Part shown: piece by piece, positions 25,777-34,087 of the stretch
Layout of the letters: each line of letters starts with the position of its first letter
Position numbering within the stretch: position 1 is the first letter of the stretch
Assembly: GCF_030655415.1 (NCBI RefSeq)
Contig: NZ_JAURVN010000014.1
Location: 248,001-312,000 of the forward strand
Length of the DNA stretch: 64,000 nucleotides
Source: Herminiimonas sp.
GTDB lineage: Bacteria > Pseudomonadota > Gammaproteobacteria > Burkholderiales > Burkholderiaceae
Direction of reading: 5' to 3'
Position numbers and translations under genes: made by a program
Notes under the pieces: generated by a model
Databases searched by the model: none
What the model was told of the DNA's origin: nothing
Seen by the model: only the letters and a program-made list of their open reading frames with translations

Positions 25777-27740
25777 ATAAAAGTCTTCTTAAGCGTGCGA
25801 TAGTAAAAACCGCGATGATCATTACCAACGGAATCTAATGTATTTCGCCTTGGTAGCTCAATTGAGTATGAAACTGTATGCATGGTGCTAGGCTCACTAT
25901 ACTGCCCATGCGAATGATTAAAGAATCCGCGTCCTGCCTTCACAGGAATTTGAGTTGCAATCTGCCGCATAATGGATTTTTCGGATGCTTTTTCGCGAGC
26001 TTGATTCATTTGCTTATTTCTCGCGGCCTGAAACTTTCGCTGTAACTGTGCAGGGGGGCGAAGTTCATTGAGGCGAGGTAGCGCGTCCAATTCTTGCTGC
26101 AAAAGTTCTATTTCGACTCGCCATTCCTTAAGAACTAATTGAATACTTGGTCGTGTCTCAGCCTGCTCTGCTTGCTTAAGTGCGTCGACAGTCGTTCCAG
26201 GGTAGTCATATCCAATCTCCTCAACTAACAACCATCGCAGGATGGGAATGGTCTTAACCAAGGCGCTATCTTCTACCTGGAGAAACGAAAAAGCGATTGA
26301 AATCAGATATTTTGTGCTGTGAACAAATCCGAGAATGCGGGCAACCAAAAATCTCAAGTCGTTTTCGTTCATTTCAGCTAATCTGTCCGCATCTAATTGG
26401 ATAGTTTCGTAGCCATATACTTCAAGTTCCGAAAGCATGCTCGCGGCAGCACCTGCCAATTGACGGTCATCGTGCGAAAACCAATCTACTACGAGCTTTG
26501 CCAAAATAGCTGGTTTACCTGAAATCTTAACCATGCATTCATTAAAATTTTCAGAGAATGCGCTCTCCAATGGCGAGCTTCCGCTGTTGCGCAATGTCCA
26601 GGCTGTTAGAAACTTGATTACATCTATTGAGTGAGCACTGTCATCGGCTATATGCTGAGCAAGTACGTAGTCAATTCCGCCGAGGGAATCTTCACCGCTA
26701 GGTTTAAGTGCGACTAATAAGGGGAGCCAAATAAAAAAACGATTTTGCGACTGCAACTCGTTTGATCTTTGGAAAAGAGCATTTCCAATTAAAGCAAGAA
26801 CCTCCTGATCTTCATTTTTTGCAAGTGCAATCAATGCATCATCAAACGTAGTGCAAACATGAAGTACGTTTGTAGTGGCGCGTATCGCTTGCGTCCTTAA
26901 AATGCCGGGCCCTTCTTTCAAAGCTGCAAGAATATAGCCCTCAATTTCATTACGCTGCTCAATGGCCAATTCTGTTCGTTGTAGAAGCTGGCCAGCCATC
27001 CATCGGCCAACACCTTGCAATCGAGGCTTTGCAGCGTTTATGAGGCTCACACATAGAGACGCGGCCTTATTGATATCGGACTTCGAGATGGCATAAAGGG
27101 AAACGCTGATAAAGCTAGCCGTTATATCATCCGTTTCTTCTATCGCTCGTTGATACATTTCGTGTGCGATTTTTGGGCGCAGAGTAATCCATTTTTCGAT
27201 CGCGTTGTATAAAGTCCCAGACATCAAGTCATTTTTTGTTTTTTCGTGCTGTTCACGAGCAAGAAAAAATAAACTCTCGATATTCAAACTATCTGCATGA
27301 TGCAAATATGTTTCTAGTACATGGAGAACTCGAAAAGTATTTGGCCCCTCGCCTAGAAACTTCCCGGCAAGTAAAAAGACGTCTGCAATTTCAGATACTT
27401 TTAATAATAATCTACCCGCTACAAAATCTTCTCGACCAAATTCTCGGTTATAAAGATCATTAGCAACCGAAAACAGCTCTTTGAAATTTTCAATTTTTCC
27501 ACTGAAATACTCAGCATAAAGAAATTCAGCCAACAGTTGGTTACGATGTTTTAGTGACTCAAATTTTAGAACCCCAGACACTACTTCGTAACCGTCGCCC
27601 ACATTCGAGAGAGAGCCATCCCAATTATCAGGAAACGGGATGCTCAATTCTGTGTTCCCTGCCATATGCAGAACCAAAGCTAAATGAGCTGGAGTCACTC
27701 GAGATGATGCCAACGATTCGAGGATGAATGAATGTTTCAC
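25773..27740 (-). CDS. HEAT-repeat-like protein of unknown function
   Basis: A 655-aa protein that looks entirely helical, with repeated amphipathic helix pairs (such as GRWMAGQLLQRTELAIEQRN and KIDGKP-type turns), in the manner of HEAT or TPR scaffolds. There is no nucleotide-binding motif. The C-terminal about 100 residues are basic and probably partly disordered (RKFQAARNKQMNQAREKASE). It starts with GTG behind GAAGG, 129 bp after the upstream gene, and overlaps the nuclease-like gene by four bases. A sensor or scaffold for the nuclease-like partner is the likeliest role, by inference only. Confidence 0.55.
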   Translation of the reverse strand: MKHSFILESLASSRVTPAHLALVLHMAGNTELSIPFPDNWDGSLSNVGDGYEVVSGVLKFESLKHRNQLLAEFLYAEYFSGKIENFKELFSVANDLYNREFGREDFVAGRLLLKVSEIADVFLLAGKFLGEGPNTFRVLHVLETYLHHADSLNIESLFFLAREQHEKTKNDLMSGTLYNAIEKWITLRPKIAHEMYQRAIEETDDITASFISVSLYAISKSDINKAASLCVSLINAAKPRLQGVGRWMAGQLLQRTELAIEQRNEIEGYILAALKEGPGILRTQAIRATTNVLHVCTTFDDALIALAKNEDQEVLALIGNALFQRSNELQSQNRFFIWLPLLVALKPSGEDSLGGIDYVLAQHIADDSAHSIDVIKFLTAWTLRNSGSSPLESAFSENFNECMVKISGKPAILAKLVVDWFSHDDRQLAGAAASMLSELEVYGYETIQLDADRLAEMNENDLRFLVARILGFVHSTKYLISIAFSFLQVEDSALVKTIPILRWLLVEEIGYDYPGTTVDALKQAEQAETRPSIQLVLKEWRVEIELLQQELDALPRLNELRPPAQLQRKFQAARNKQMNQAREKASEKSIMRQIATQIPVKAGRGFFNHSHGQYSEPSTMHTVSYSIELPRRNTLDSVGNDHRGFYYRTLKKTFI

Positions 27741-27869
27741 GTTGAGCCTTCTTTTTTTGAGTGGGGCGTGCCTAGTGCAGCGCTATTACGCTGGATGGCT
27801 TACATTCAAAGAAACTCGTACGCGCTTTCGCATTACAAAATAATAGATGCGTCAACTAGAATAAACCTA

Positions 27870-29090
27870 TCAAAGTAATCGATCGCTGTAGTTGGTCAGG
27901 AAATGAGAAATCGCTCTTGCAGATACCGACGCAGCGTATTCTTGAAAATCATCGTTCTTCTGCAAATCACCTTTGTCGCATACTGCTTTAAGACTAATCA
28001 CAGTAATGTGGGGGGCGCAAGATTGAACCGCAGCATAAACACCGTACGTTTCCATATCAAGCCCGACCACGTTCTTGTGCTGTTGTAGTTTAATTCGAGC
28101 AGTAATCCGTTCGTCAGCCAAAACAGATGATCCAGTAGCCATCGGTCCTATCACGAGCTTCGGAATCGTTGTTTTATGTTGCACAGCGTCCATTGCAAAA
28201 GACTGCCAAAATTGGTTGTCTTTTTTAAATAAAATTAACGGACTACGTAGGCTTTCGCCAATATCAAGTTGATGGGGGGCAATCTGAAATGCATCTTCTC
28301 CTGCGGAATCAACGAACTTCCCGCTTTGCCAATCCCAAGAAACATCCGCAGCCACGACATCTCCAATTTCGGTTTTTCCAGGAAGTCCTGCACATATACC
28401 GCCCATGATTACGAGCTTTGGATTCAATAATACTAGGCATTTAGTAGTTAAAATCGCAGCTTGGACAGGTCCCATTCTGAGACAAAAAACTGCGACAACT
28501 TCCTTCGTTATGCCGGCAGTCTGGAATGTGCCCCTGCGCATAAGATGCTGCTCATCTAAAGGTTCGTATGCTCCCCAAGCGAGAGGTAAAGCTTCAATCG
28601 CAGTAAATTCCGGATCGATTAGAGCAGTAATGATCAGCACGTCACATTTCGGCAATACTGAAATGTGACTTTGGGATGATATAAATGCAGCCACCTTCTG
28701 TATGCTTTTTAATGCGTTGTCGTCTGTATCGTTGTAAGGAAGAATTCCCCATGGCCGGCCAATAAAATAGCCGTGCGCCAAATCGCTCAATTCTAATGAC
28801 GAACTTATTGGCAAAATGAACCTAGGCACATTTGCCGAGGTGGCTCTTTCATCTAAGCTCTCAAGTAACGCAATACTGTTACGTTCATGCTTTTCTCCAG
28901 CGAGCGACTTTGGTACAACAATGTCTACAATAAATAAGTCATATGTATGTTCACAAAGGAACCTCTCAGCATCATCAGTACAGATCGCCGTATCTATTCT
29001 TTCTATAAAGTCACTAGATTCTTGAAGAAATTTTAGTAGTTTTATTTTTTTGGACGGGTCGTCCTCTAGAAGAAGTACTTGCAGGGACAT
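27870..29090 (-). CDS. Receiver domain fused to nucleoside phosphorylase/nucleosidase
   Basis: A 406-aa two-domain protein. Residues 1-130 form a response-regulator receiver: LLLEDDPSKK (acid pair) and LFIVDIVVP (phosphoacceptor Asp). Residues 145-400 are a PNP/UDP phosphorylase-MTA/SAH nucleosidase-type enzyme: LVIMGGICAGLPGKTEIGDV, VVGLDMETYGVYAA (substrate-binding Met-Glu) and LKAVCDKGDLQKNDD (catalytic Asp). The fusion implies that phosphorylation or partner binding switches nucleoside or nucleotide cleavage on. It is third in the operon, four bases after the stand-alone receiver gene. Related nucleosidase domains act as effectors in bacterial conflict systems. Confidence 0.8.
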   Translation of the reverse strand: MSLQVLLLEDDPSKKIKLLKFLQESSDFIERIDTAICTDDAERFLCEHTYDLFIVDIVVPKSLAGEKHERNSIALLESLDERATSANVPRFILPISSSLELSDLAHGYFIGRPWGILPYNDTDDNALKSIQKVAAFISSQSHISVLPKCDVLIITALIDPEFTAIEALPLAWGAYEPLDEQHLMRRGTFQTAGITKEVVAVFCLRMGPVQAAILTTKCLVLLNPKLVIMGGICAGLPGKTEIGDVVAADVSWDWQSGKFVDSAGEDAFQIAPHQLDIGESLRSPLILFKKDNQFWQSFAMDAVQHKTTIPKLVIGPMATGSSVLADERITARIKLQQHKNVVGLDMETYGVYAAVQSCAPHITVISLKAVCDKGDLQKNDDFQEYAASVSARAISHFLTNYSDRLL

Positions 29091-29094
29091 AATT

Positions 29095-29562
29095 TTATTT
29101 GCTCTGATTAATGGACTTATGGATTAATTCGACGAAATTAGATTCCCACGTCGAATACGCTGAATCGAAATATACGGACCCACAATAATTCAATGGAAAT
29201 TGCCGTTTGAGACGATCGCTAAGCTGTTTAAGATTTAATGCATTTTCACCGTCACCTAATGACGGATATGAGGTGACGACAATGACAGGAGTGTTCAGAT
29301 CGAACCGGTCCAAATGTTCGAACACCTCGATACCTCCAAATGGTCGAGGAGTGCCACCGCGCTCGCGTCTATCGATGTCAAACGTCGGCAGCGACATATC
29401 AGCAACAATCAGGTCTGGTCCCGGTTCTACAATCGAATCTATAGCCGATCGGACAGAGTAGGCAACGCTTGTTTTTAAGTCCGGAATCTCTCGTTTTAAA
29501 ATGGCTCGAATACTTTCTAACTTTGCATCGCTATCTTCGATAATTAAAATGTGCACGCTCAT
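29095..29562 (-). CDS. Stand-alone response-regulator receiver protein
   Basis: A 155-aa receiver domain without output domain. It has ILIIEDSDAKLESI (acid pair), DLIVADMSLPTFD (phosphoacceptor Asp) and IVVTSYPS (switch Thr/Ser), but the conserved Lys after beta-5 is not evident (NYCGSVYFDS instead). An insertion after the phosphoacceptor loop (DIDRRERGGTPRPFGG) is also atypical. It overlaps the large ATPase-like gene by ATGA and is followed at four bases by the receiver-nucleosidase gene, so it may shuttle or gate a signal between the two. Confidence 0.8.
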   Translation of the reverse strand: MSVHILIIEDSDAKLESIRAILKREIPDLKTSVAYSVRSAIDSIVEPGPDLIVADMSLPTFDIDRRERGGTPRPFGGIEVFEHLDRFDLNTPVIVVTSYPSLGDGENALNLKQLSDRLKRQFPLNYCGSVYFDSAYSTWESNFVELIHKSINQSK

Positions 29563-32500
29563 TCCTTTACTGCGCTATCAACAAATGGCACATAAGAAAG
29601 TTCGAATTGAAGATTAAATTTATCTTTTTGAATGAAATCAAAAGAGAGATTGGTATTCTTCGATTGGTGCACCAAGGCTGCCAGTTTGTACAAGCCAGAG
29701 TGCTTATTTCGCCTAGCACCATCTACAAACGTTTTTCTCTGAATATCCGCTTTAATAGATTGAAATCTTTGCAATTTATCGGGCTTCCTAGCAGAAGGTG
29801 CCGTTTCGCTTGTTATGTCGAACGTCAGTAATGATCGTTCTCGGTCGAAATCAATTAGAAAAGAGATTTTGTTATCCATTTTCTTACCCGAATGTTGGGC
29901 GACATTATCGACCGCAACATATAAAGCATCAGAAACGATTGCAAAACCTCTACTGTCAAGCGCAATGTCCGTCTTTATGCATGGCTCTACAATGGGCTTG
30001 AACCCTGGCACCTGTCCAGAAACTACTGCTACAGCAATATCAATCGTTTTCCTCAATTCGTGATACTGAGTTTCAAGGAGTAACTTTGGTACACCAACCC
30101 AGCTGGCAATCGTGATTGCTCGACGTTCCAGCTCTTCAGCTGCTCGTTGCACAGTAGAGATTACTGTTATATCTACGCCTTGGGTTGTGAGTTCAAGTGA
30201 AAATTTTTGGAAAGAAAGTCGCAGAATGCGTAATATTTCTGCTTCAATATCAGGACGAGTCACTTCCAGCTTAAATGATAAAAACATCCAAAATGACGAG
30301 ATGCACTCTCGCGTAAATTGTTCAAGATGAGTGCAAGTTTGAGCAGCGGATCGAACCAGTGCAATCAACACCGAGTTGATCGATAATTCGAAAACACCAC
30401 GCGGCTTGGTTCGAGATTTCACATTAAAATAATGATCACGCAAGACCGCAACAAGCTGGTCAATGGACTCTGAAAACCGTGCATTCGCGGCAAAAACGAT
30501 TTTTTTTTGCTTCGCATTCATTTGCGAACATGCACGCATAACAGTACCAGCAGGCTGATATATTCCGTGATGAATCGTACCAATTAGGTCATCCTTTTCA
30601 AGAACTCCGCGTAACTCACTTGAAATAGTGTTGTGCCGGATACGCCGTCCAATAATTATGTCCAATCCAGAAGCGGGGTCGTAAAGAAAACGCTGAAGAA
30701 TGTTGTTTGTTAATTGCACCAACAAATCATCCGCGTCGTTTTTAGGTATCTGGAATATGCGTGCGGAAGGAGTGTCTATGTATTTCAAAATGTCGTTAAG
30801 CGACTCCGCTTGCCCAATGCCACTTGCGACCAATTTTTTGTAACGTTGAAAATCTGCTTGATATTCGGTCGAAATATAGTTGACTACCGCCTCTTCATCG
30901 ACGTGAACTTTACTGTCATCTAGAACTGAAAGACCATCATCAACCTGAAGCGCATCCTCTAAGCTTTGTGCTTCTGTTTCAAATAAAACGGCACGATTTG
31001 TATGAAGTGCTGCAAGGTGTCTCAATAGCGATACGCGAACCCGTCTGACATGGCGAGATTCACCCATTCCAGGAAGCAGTTCTATCGTCGCGATATCACA
31101 GACGTTGTATCCAAAGTAGGCAACTACCTCATGATCTATATCTGTCGCTAATTTGGGTATAAGCTCGTCTATTGTTAAACAGCTGTGTTTTGTTAGCAGT
31201 TCTTCTGTAGCAAATCGTTTAAAAGTGCGTAATTTTTCGTCGTCAATAACTTTACAAGCATGAGTCAGTGCTATAGCTAGTTCTACTGATGGTCCGAATG
31301 TTCGAACCTTTACCCAACGTTTTCCTATAAATAAGTCGCTAAAAGGAAGTAAGGGGAGCAACCGTTCATTGGTCTGCCCTGCAGCTGCGCATATGGACAC
31401 ACATTCTTGCAGTTCGCCCGTTTGGAAAAGTGCATCAGCATAGAGAATCGTCAAAGCATCTTCTACATCTCCACCAACCCCTGTTTTTAGTTCCACTCTT
31501 AAGAATTCAACTAACTCTTCTATACGTTGTTCATTACGTAGTTCATAGATACGCCAAAATTTTCGAAGAGCTTGAACTGCATCTTTTGAAAACGGATCTG
31601 TATTTTTTGATGTTAACTTCGTATGAAGTCCAATAAGAAATGGGGTGGCAAGTACCGCAGGATCATTAAATAATACGAGTTCGGGCAAAGTTGGAATATT
31701 TTGTATTTCACCAATTGCATTCGCCACAGGCAACCAACTCATATTAATGAAAGCCTTCGAAGCTTCATCTGCCTGTAATTCATTGCCTCTTGTAGATAAT
31801 TGCGCAGCTACTGCGCTCACAGCTTGAACGTCTTCGCAAGAAATTGACCCCTGCTCTGGAGATTGGAAAAAATAATTTAGTACGTTAAATGCGAGATCAC
31901 TAATCTCATCACATTTTGGTTCAGTGCCAGATGTTTTAAGAGCAAAAGATTTTATCGCCTCGGCAAGAAGTGTAAGTCCCTCTTTCGCCAAATCGACCGT
32001 CCTCCCAGAAAAATGGCGACTCTGAGAAAGTACAAGGTTACAAACCTTCGTGAATGTAAAAAACAGGTCTACAAGAGTAGTAGATTGTTCGTATGCAATG
32101 ATCTCAGCTAAAACATCTGAGCGAGGCTCAATCCATCCATACAAACGAAACTTAAGGTAAGACTTAAGTGAATTGGAAAGCTTGCTATCGTCAATAACTT
32201 TTTTGACGGACGATCGAAACCGTAAAGAACTTTGTGCTGGTTCGTTGCGCACACCAAAGTAATAGAAAAAAAACCGCTGGTGTCCTTGACCACCAATTGA
32301 CAATTTCTCTACCTCACTTTTAAGCTTTTCCACGCCACAGTTCAGTCGCGTTAAAGCCAATTTGCTTTCAACGTACCAGAAGGAGTAGCCCTCTGAATTC
32401 TTCACTTCCTCTAACGTACTCAATGCATCTGAATACTGACGTCGTCCGACATTTTCAGCGATTCGTTTTGCCACTTTAGAAAATGAAATAATTTCAGGAA

Positions 32501-32882
32501 TGCAAGTTTTTAAGCGTCGAATACTTGCTTCAAGCTCTTTATCTAAACCACTTGTTAATAACTCTTGTGGCAGCATCCCTAAAGATGGCAAATGTACTCC
32601 TAATCCTCCAGAATCTAAATCCAAGGACGGAATAATACTGTCAAGCCACTTATTGAATTTCTCAACATCAGCTTTCGTTAGTCCACTTCTTGCGGATTCA
32701 ATCGCTTTATTCAAGCGATGAGTTCTGGTTTGCTGAACGTCCCAAATTGAGGTGCGCTCAATTGGAGCAACGTCACCACGTCGCTTAAGAGTTTTTACAG
32801 CAGGTTGTAAACTTGCAAGAGCCCCACGAGCAAGGTTTTTCGCATCGTTTAATTTTTTTGGGTGTGCTTTGATATGGCGCAT
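29559..32882 (-). CDS. Large helical sensor with degenerate GHKL/histidine-kinase-like ATPase end
   Basis: A 1107-aa cytosolic protein, first gene of the cargo operon. Residues 1 to about 850 are helical and repeat-like with no catalytic motif. The end resembles a GHKL ATPase: an N-box-like ALYVAVDNVAQHSGKK and a G2-like KHSGLYKLAALVHQS, but no clear D-x-G-x-G box and no obvious H-box histidine. It is followed by two receiver proteins, which supports a phospho-signalling or nucleotide-binding sensor. No membrane span, so the signal is intracellular. The ATG at 32882 has only a weak ribosome site. Confidence 0.6.
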   Translation of the reverse strand: MRHIKAHPKKLNDAKNLARGALASLQPAVKTLKRRGDVAPIERTSIWDVQQTRTHRLNKAIESARSGLTKADVEKFNKWLDSIIPSLDLDSGGLGVHLPSLGMLPQELLTSGLDKELEASIRRLKTCIPEIISFSKVAKRIAENVGRRQYSDALSTLEEVKNSEGYSFWYVESKLALTRLNCGVEKLKSEVEKLSIGGQGHQRFFFYYFGVRNEPAQSSLRFRSSVKKVIDDSKLSNSLKSYLKFRLYGWIEPRSDVLAEIIAYEQSTTLVDLFFTFTKVCNLVLSQSRHFSGRTVDLAKEGLTLLAEAIKSFALKTSGTEPKCDEISDLAFNVLNYFFQSPEQGSISCEDVQAVSAVAAQLSTRGNELQADEASKAFINMSWLPVANAIGEIQNIPTLPELVLFNDPAVLATPFLIGLHTKLTSKNTDPFSKDAVQALRKFWRIYELRNEQRIEELVEFLRVELKTGVGGDVEDALTILYADALFQTGELQECVSICAAAGQTNERLLPLLPFSDLFIGKRWVKVRTFGPSVELAIALTHACKVIDDEKLRTFKRFATEELLTKHSCLTIDELIPKLATDIDHEVVAYFGYNVCDIATIELLPGMGESRHVRRVRVSLLRHLAALHTNRAVLFETEAQSLEDALQVDDGLSVLDDSKVHVDEEAVVNYISTEYQADFQRYKKLVASGIGQAESLNDILKYIDTPSARIFQIPKNDADDLLVQLTNNILQRFLYDPASGLDIIIGRRIRHNTISSELRGVLEKDDLIGTIHHGIYQPAGTVMRACSQMNAKQKKIVFAANARFSESIDQLVAVLRDHYFNVKSRTKPRGVFELSINSVLIALVRSAAQTCTHLEQFTRECISSFWMFLSFKLEVTRPDIEAEILRILRLSFQKFSLELTTQGVDITVISTVQRAAEELERRAITIASWVGVPKLLLETQYHELRKTIDIAVAVVSGQVPGFKPIVEPCIKTDIALDSRGFAIVSDALYVAVDNVAQHSGKKMDNKISFLIDFDRERSLLTFDITSETAPSARKPDKLQRFQSIKADIQRKTFVDGARRNKHSGLYKLAALVHQSKNTNLSFDFIQKDKFNLQFELSYVPFVDSAVKE

Positions 32883-33283
32883 TTCGACTTAGACAATCAT
32901 TACGTATGCCAGGACATTGAAACATATGCCCTTGGCAGGCTAGGTTTTTTGCAAATTGCGCCTAATCGGCGTTCACCAAGCTTCTTCGTTTAAGGAATTA
33001 ATCAAAGTGAAATCTGACTGGCACACTATTTTTAACAGCAACATGTCCAGCACTGAAAATGCTAATTGATGTCATCACTTAGAACCGCTGAGCCCAAGTT
33101 AGAAAATCCTAAATAGTTATTCTAATAAGATCGTTCGTAGGATTGGTGTACATCGTTTTTAGCCAGCTTATTCTCCTAGGGAAGGATACAGTAGGCCATC
33201 CCATGAATATGGTACGGAAACTAGTTTGAATAGGATCGATGACTCAATAGTTTTATCAACTTAGCTAGTGGCTTTAATGAAAA
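32883..33283. other. Spacer upstream of the cargo operon
   Basis: This 401 bp AT-rich stretch separates the cargo operon start from the Cas2-like gene's stop. It should hold the operon promoter. I find no gene, no repeat array and no strong palindrome in it. Confidence 0.5.
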
Positions 33284-33541
33284 TTAATTTATATCAGGGG
33301 GACGCCTCAACAAATTGAAGCCAGACCAGTCCGTTACGCGCGATACGAGCAATCCATCATCATTATCGATATACCTTCGAAAATGAGACGCAAGACCTTG
33401 GCAAGTTAGATCAGCAACGACTGGCTTAATGGCCCAAAGGGACTTTAGGATACGAATTCCGCCCATTTTTTCTAACTCTTCAATAAGCTTTGGATAATTT
33501 CGATCCTTACGAAGATCGTATTCAACAAAAAATATCGCCAT
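33284..33541 (-). CDS. Cas2/SinR-like small ferredoxin-fold protein
   Basis: An 85-aa protein of the Cas2/SinR/VapD-like type: it starts MAIFFVEYDLRKDRNYPKL, with the beta-1 Asp and following Arg/Lys, then KMGGIRILKSLWAIK and DGLLVSRVTDWSGFN. Cas2-like stand-alone proteins of this kind occur without CRISPR, and some VapD relatives are ribonucleases. No CRISPR array or cas1 is present. The ATG at 33541 has an AAGGGG ribosome site; an in-frame ATG at 33565 is worse. A perfect SOS box lies 109 bp upstream. Confidence 0.7.
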   Translation of the reverse strand: MAIFFVEYDLRKDRNYPKLIEELEKMGGIRILKSLWAIKPVVADLTCQGLASHFRRYIDNDDGLLVSRVTDWSGFNLLRRPPDIN

Positions 33542-33649
33542 TGTGGTCCCCTTAAAAAGAGCCAATCAATTCCCTAAAAACTCCACGTTAATATTCGTGA
33601 TTCTCTAGCAACGATTCTAAGAACTAAATTGGGACATCGCAAGAAATAA

Positions 33650-33665
33650 CTGTATTTACATACAG
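33650..33665 (-). promoter_or_regulatory. LexA (SOS) box
   Basis: CTGTATTTACATACAG is a perfect match to the CTG-N10-CAG LexA consensus. Read leftward, it covers a promoter-like TTGATT-17-TATGTA whose -10 falls inside the box. The only leftward gene downstream is the Cas2-like gene (start 33541), which is therefore predicted to be SOS-induced. Confidence 0.7.
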
Positions 33666-33784
33666 GGTTGTTGTTTTGAAATCAAAACTAATAATAACTT
33701 TTGAAAACGCTACTCTGTGGCCCCCTTAAGGAGAGATCGGACTCTAACAGCAGGCCTCTTCGGTATAACCAAGGCTCGATAAAA

Positions 33785-33814
33785 TGAAAAGGCCTCACCA
33801 GTTGGTGAGGCCTT
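33785..33814 (-). terminator. Strong leftward terminator after the tRNA-like sequence
   Basis: An 11-bp perfect stem AAGGCCTCACC-AGTT-GGTGAGGCCTT is followed leftward by a TTTT run. It ends 2 bases from the tRNA-like 3' end. Confidence 0.85.
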
Positions 33815-33815
33815 C

Positions 33816-33882
33816 GAATACTGGTGGGATTCGAACCCACAACTCCAAGCTTGCGAAGCCCGGCCGGAATCCAATCCGCAGT
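33816..33882 (-). tRNA. Degenerate tRNA-like gene, loop TTCGCAA (anticodon CGC)
   Basis: Read leftward, this stretch has a perfect T-arm (GTGGG-TTCGAAT-CCCAC), a five-base variable loop, an anticodon arm CGGGC-TTCGCAA-GCTTG (two G-T pairs; anticodon CGC would read Ala GCG) and a D-arm-like CGG-ATTGGATT-CCG containing the GG pair. The acceptor stem is broken: the 3' side CAGTATT finds only ACTG on the 5' side. A strong terminator follows. It may be a decayed or mobile-element tRNA, or the scar of an insertion. No standard isoacceptor that I know matches. Confidence 0.4.
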
Positions 33883-34000
33883 CGCCCGATCATATTAGCA
33901 CGGAGCCCCACTTCGATCTCCCCAATGTTGTTAGTACACAATCGATTAACAAACATCTGGAGCAATCAATTTCATTTTGCGGTCAAATTTACAGAATCAA

Positions 34001-34079
34001 ATGACAACAAAAGCTCTACACTTATAATAAAAATCACATCCGCATAAATTTATGCTAAGGTATGCATAAATTTATGCGG
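34001..34079 (+). promoter_or_regulatory. Promoter and twin palindromic operator of the RHH gene
   Basis: A promoter-like ATGACA-16-TATAAT (34001-34028) is followed by two copies of the palindrome GCATAAATTTATGC (34042-34055 and 34064-34077), 22 bp centre to centre. With flanking bases the whole is a perfect inverted repeat (34040-34079). Its last GG begins the ribosome site (GGAGGT) of the gene at 34088. Binding here would block both transcription and translation start; autoregulation is inferred. Confidence 0.75.
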
Positions 34080-34087
34080 AGGTAACT

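Noticed and set aside
24034..33541. CRISPR-Cas locus suggested by the Cas2-like protein
   Set aside because: No repeat array, cas1 or effector gene is present; the Cas2 fold also occurs in stand-alone proteins.
33816..33905. tRNA-Sec (selC) next to selU and selD
   Set aside because: The arm lengths are those of a normal type I tRNA, the loop reads CGC rather than TCA, and the acceptor stem is broken.
33784..34047. Rightward open frame of 87 residues over the tRNA-like sequence
   Set aside because: Its TGGIRTHNS-type translation is the well-known artefact of reading across a tRNA T-arm; it has no ribosome site.
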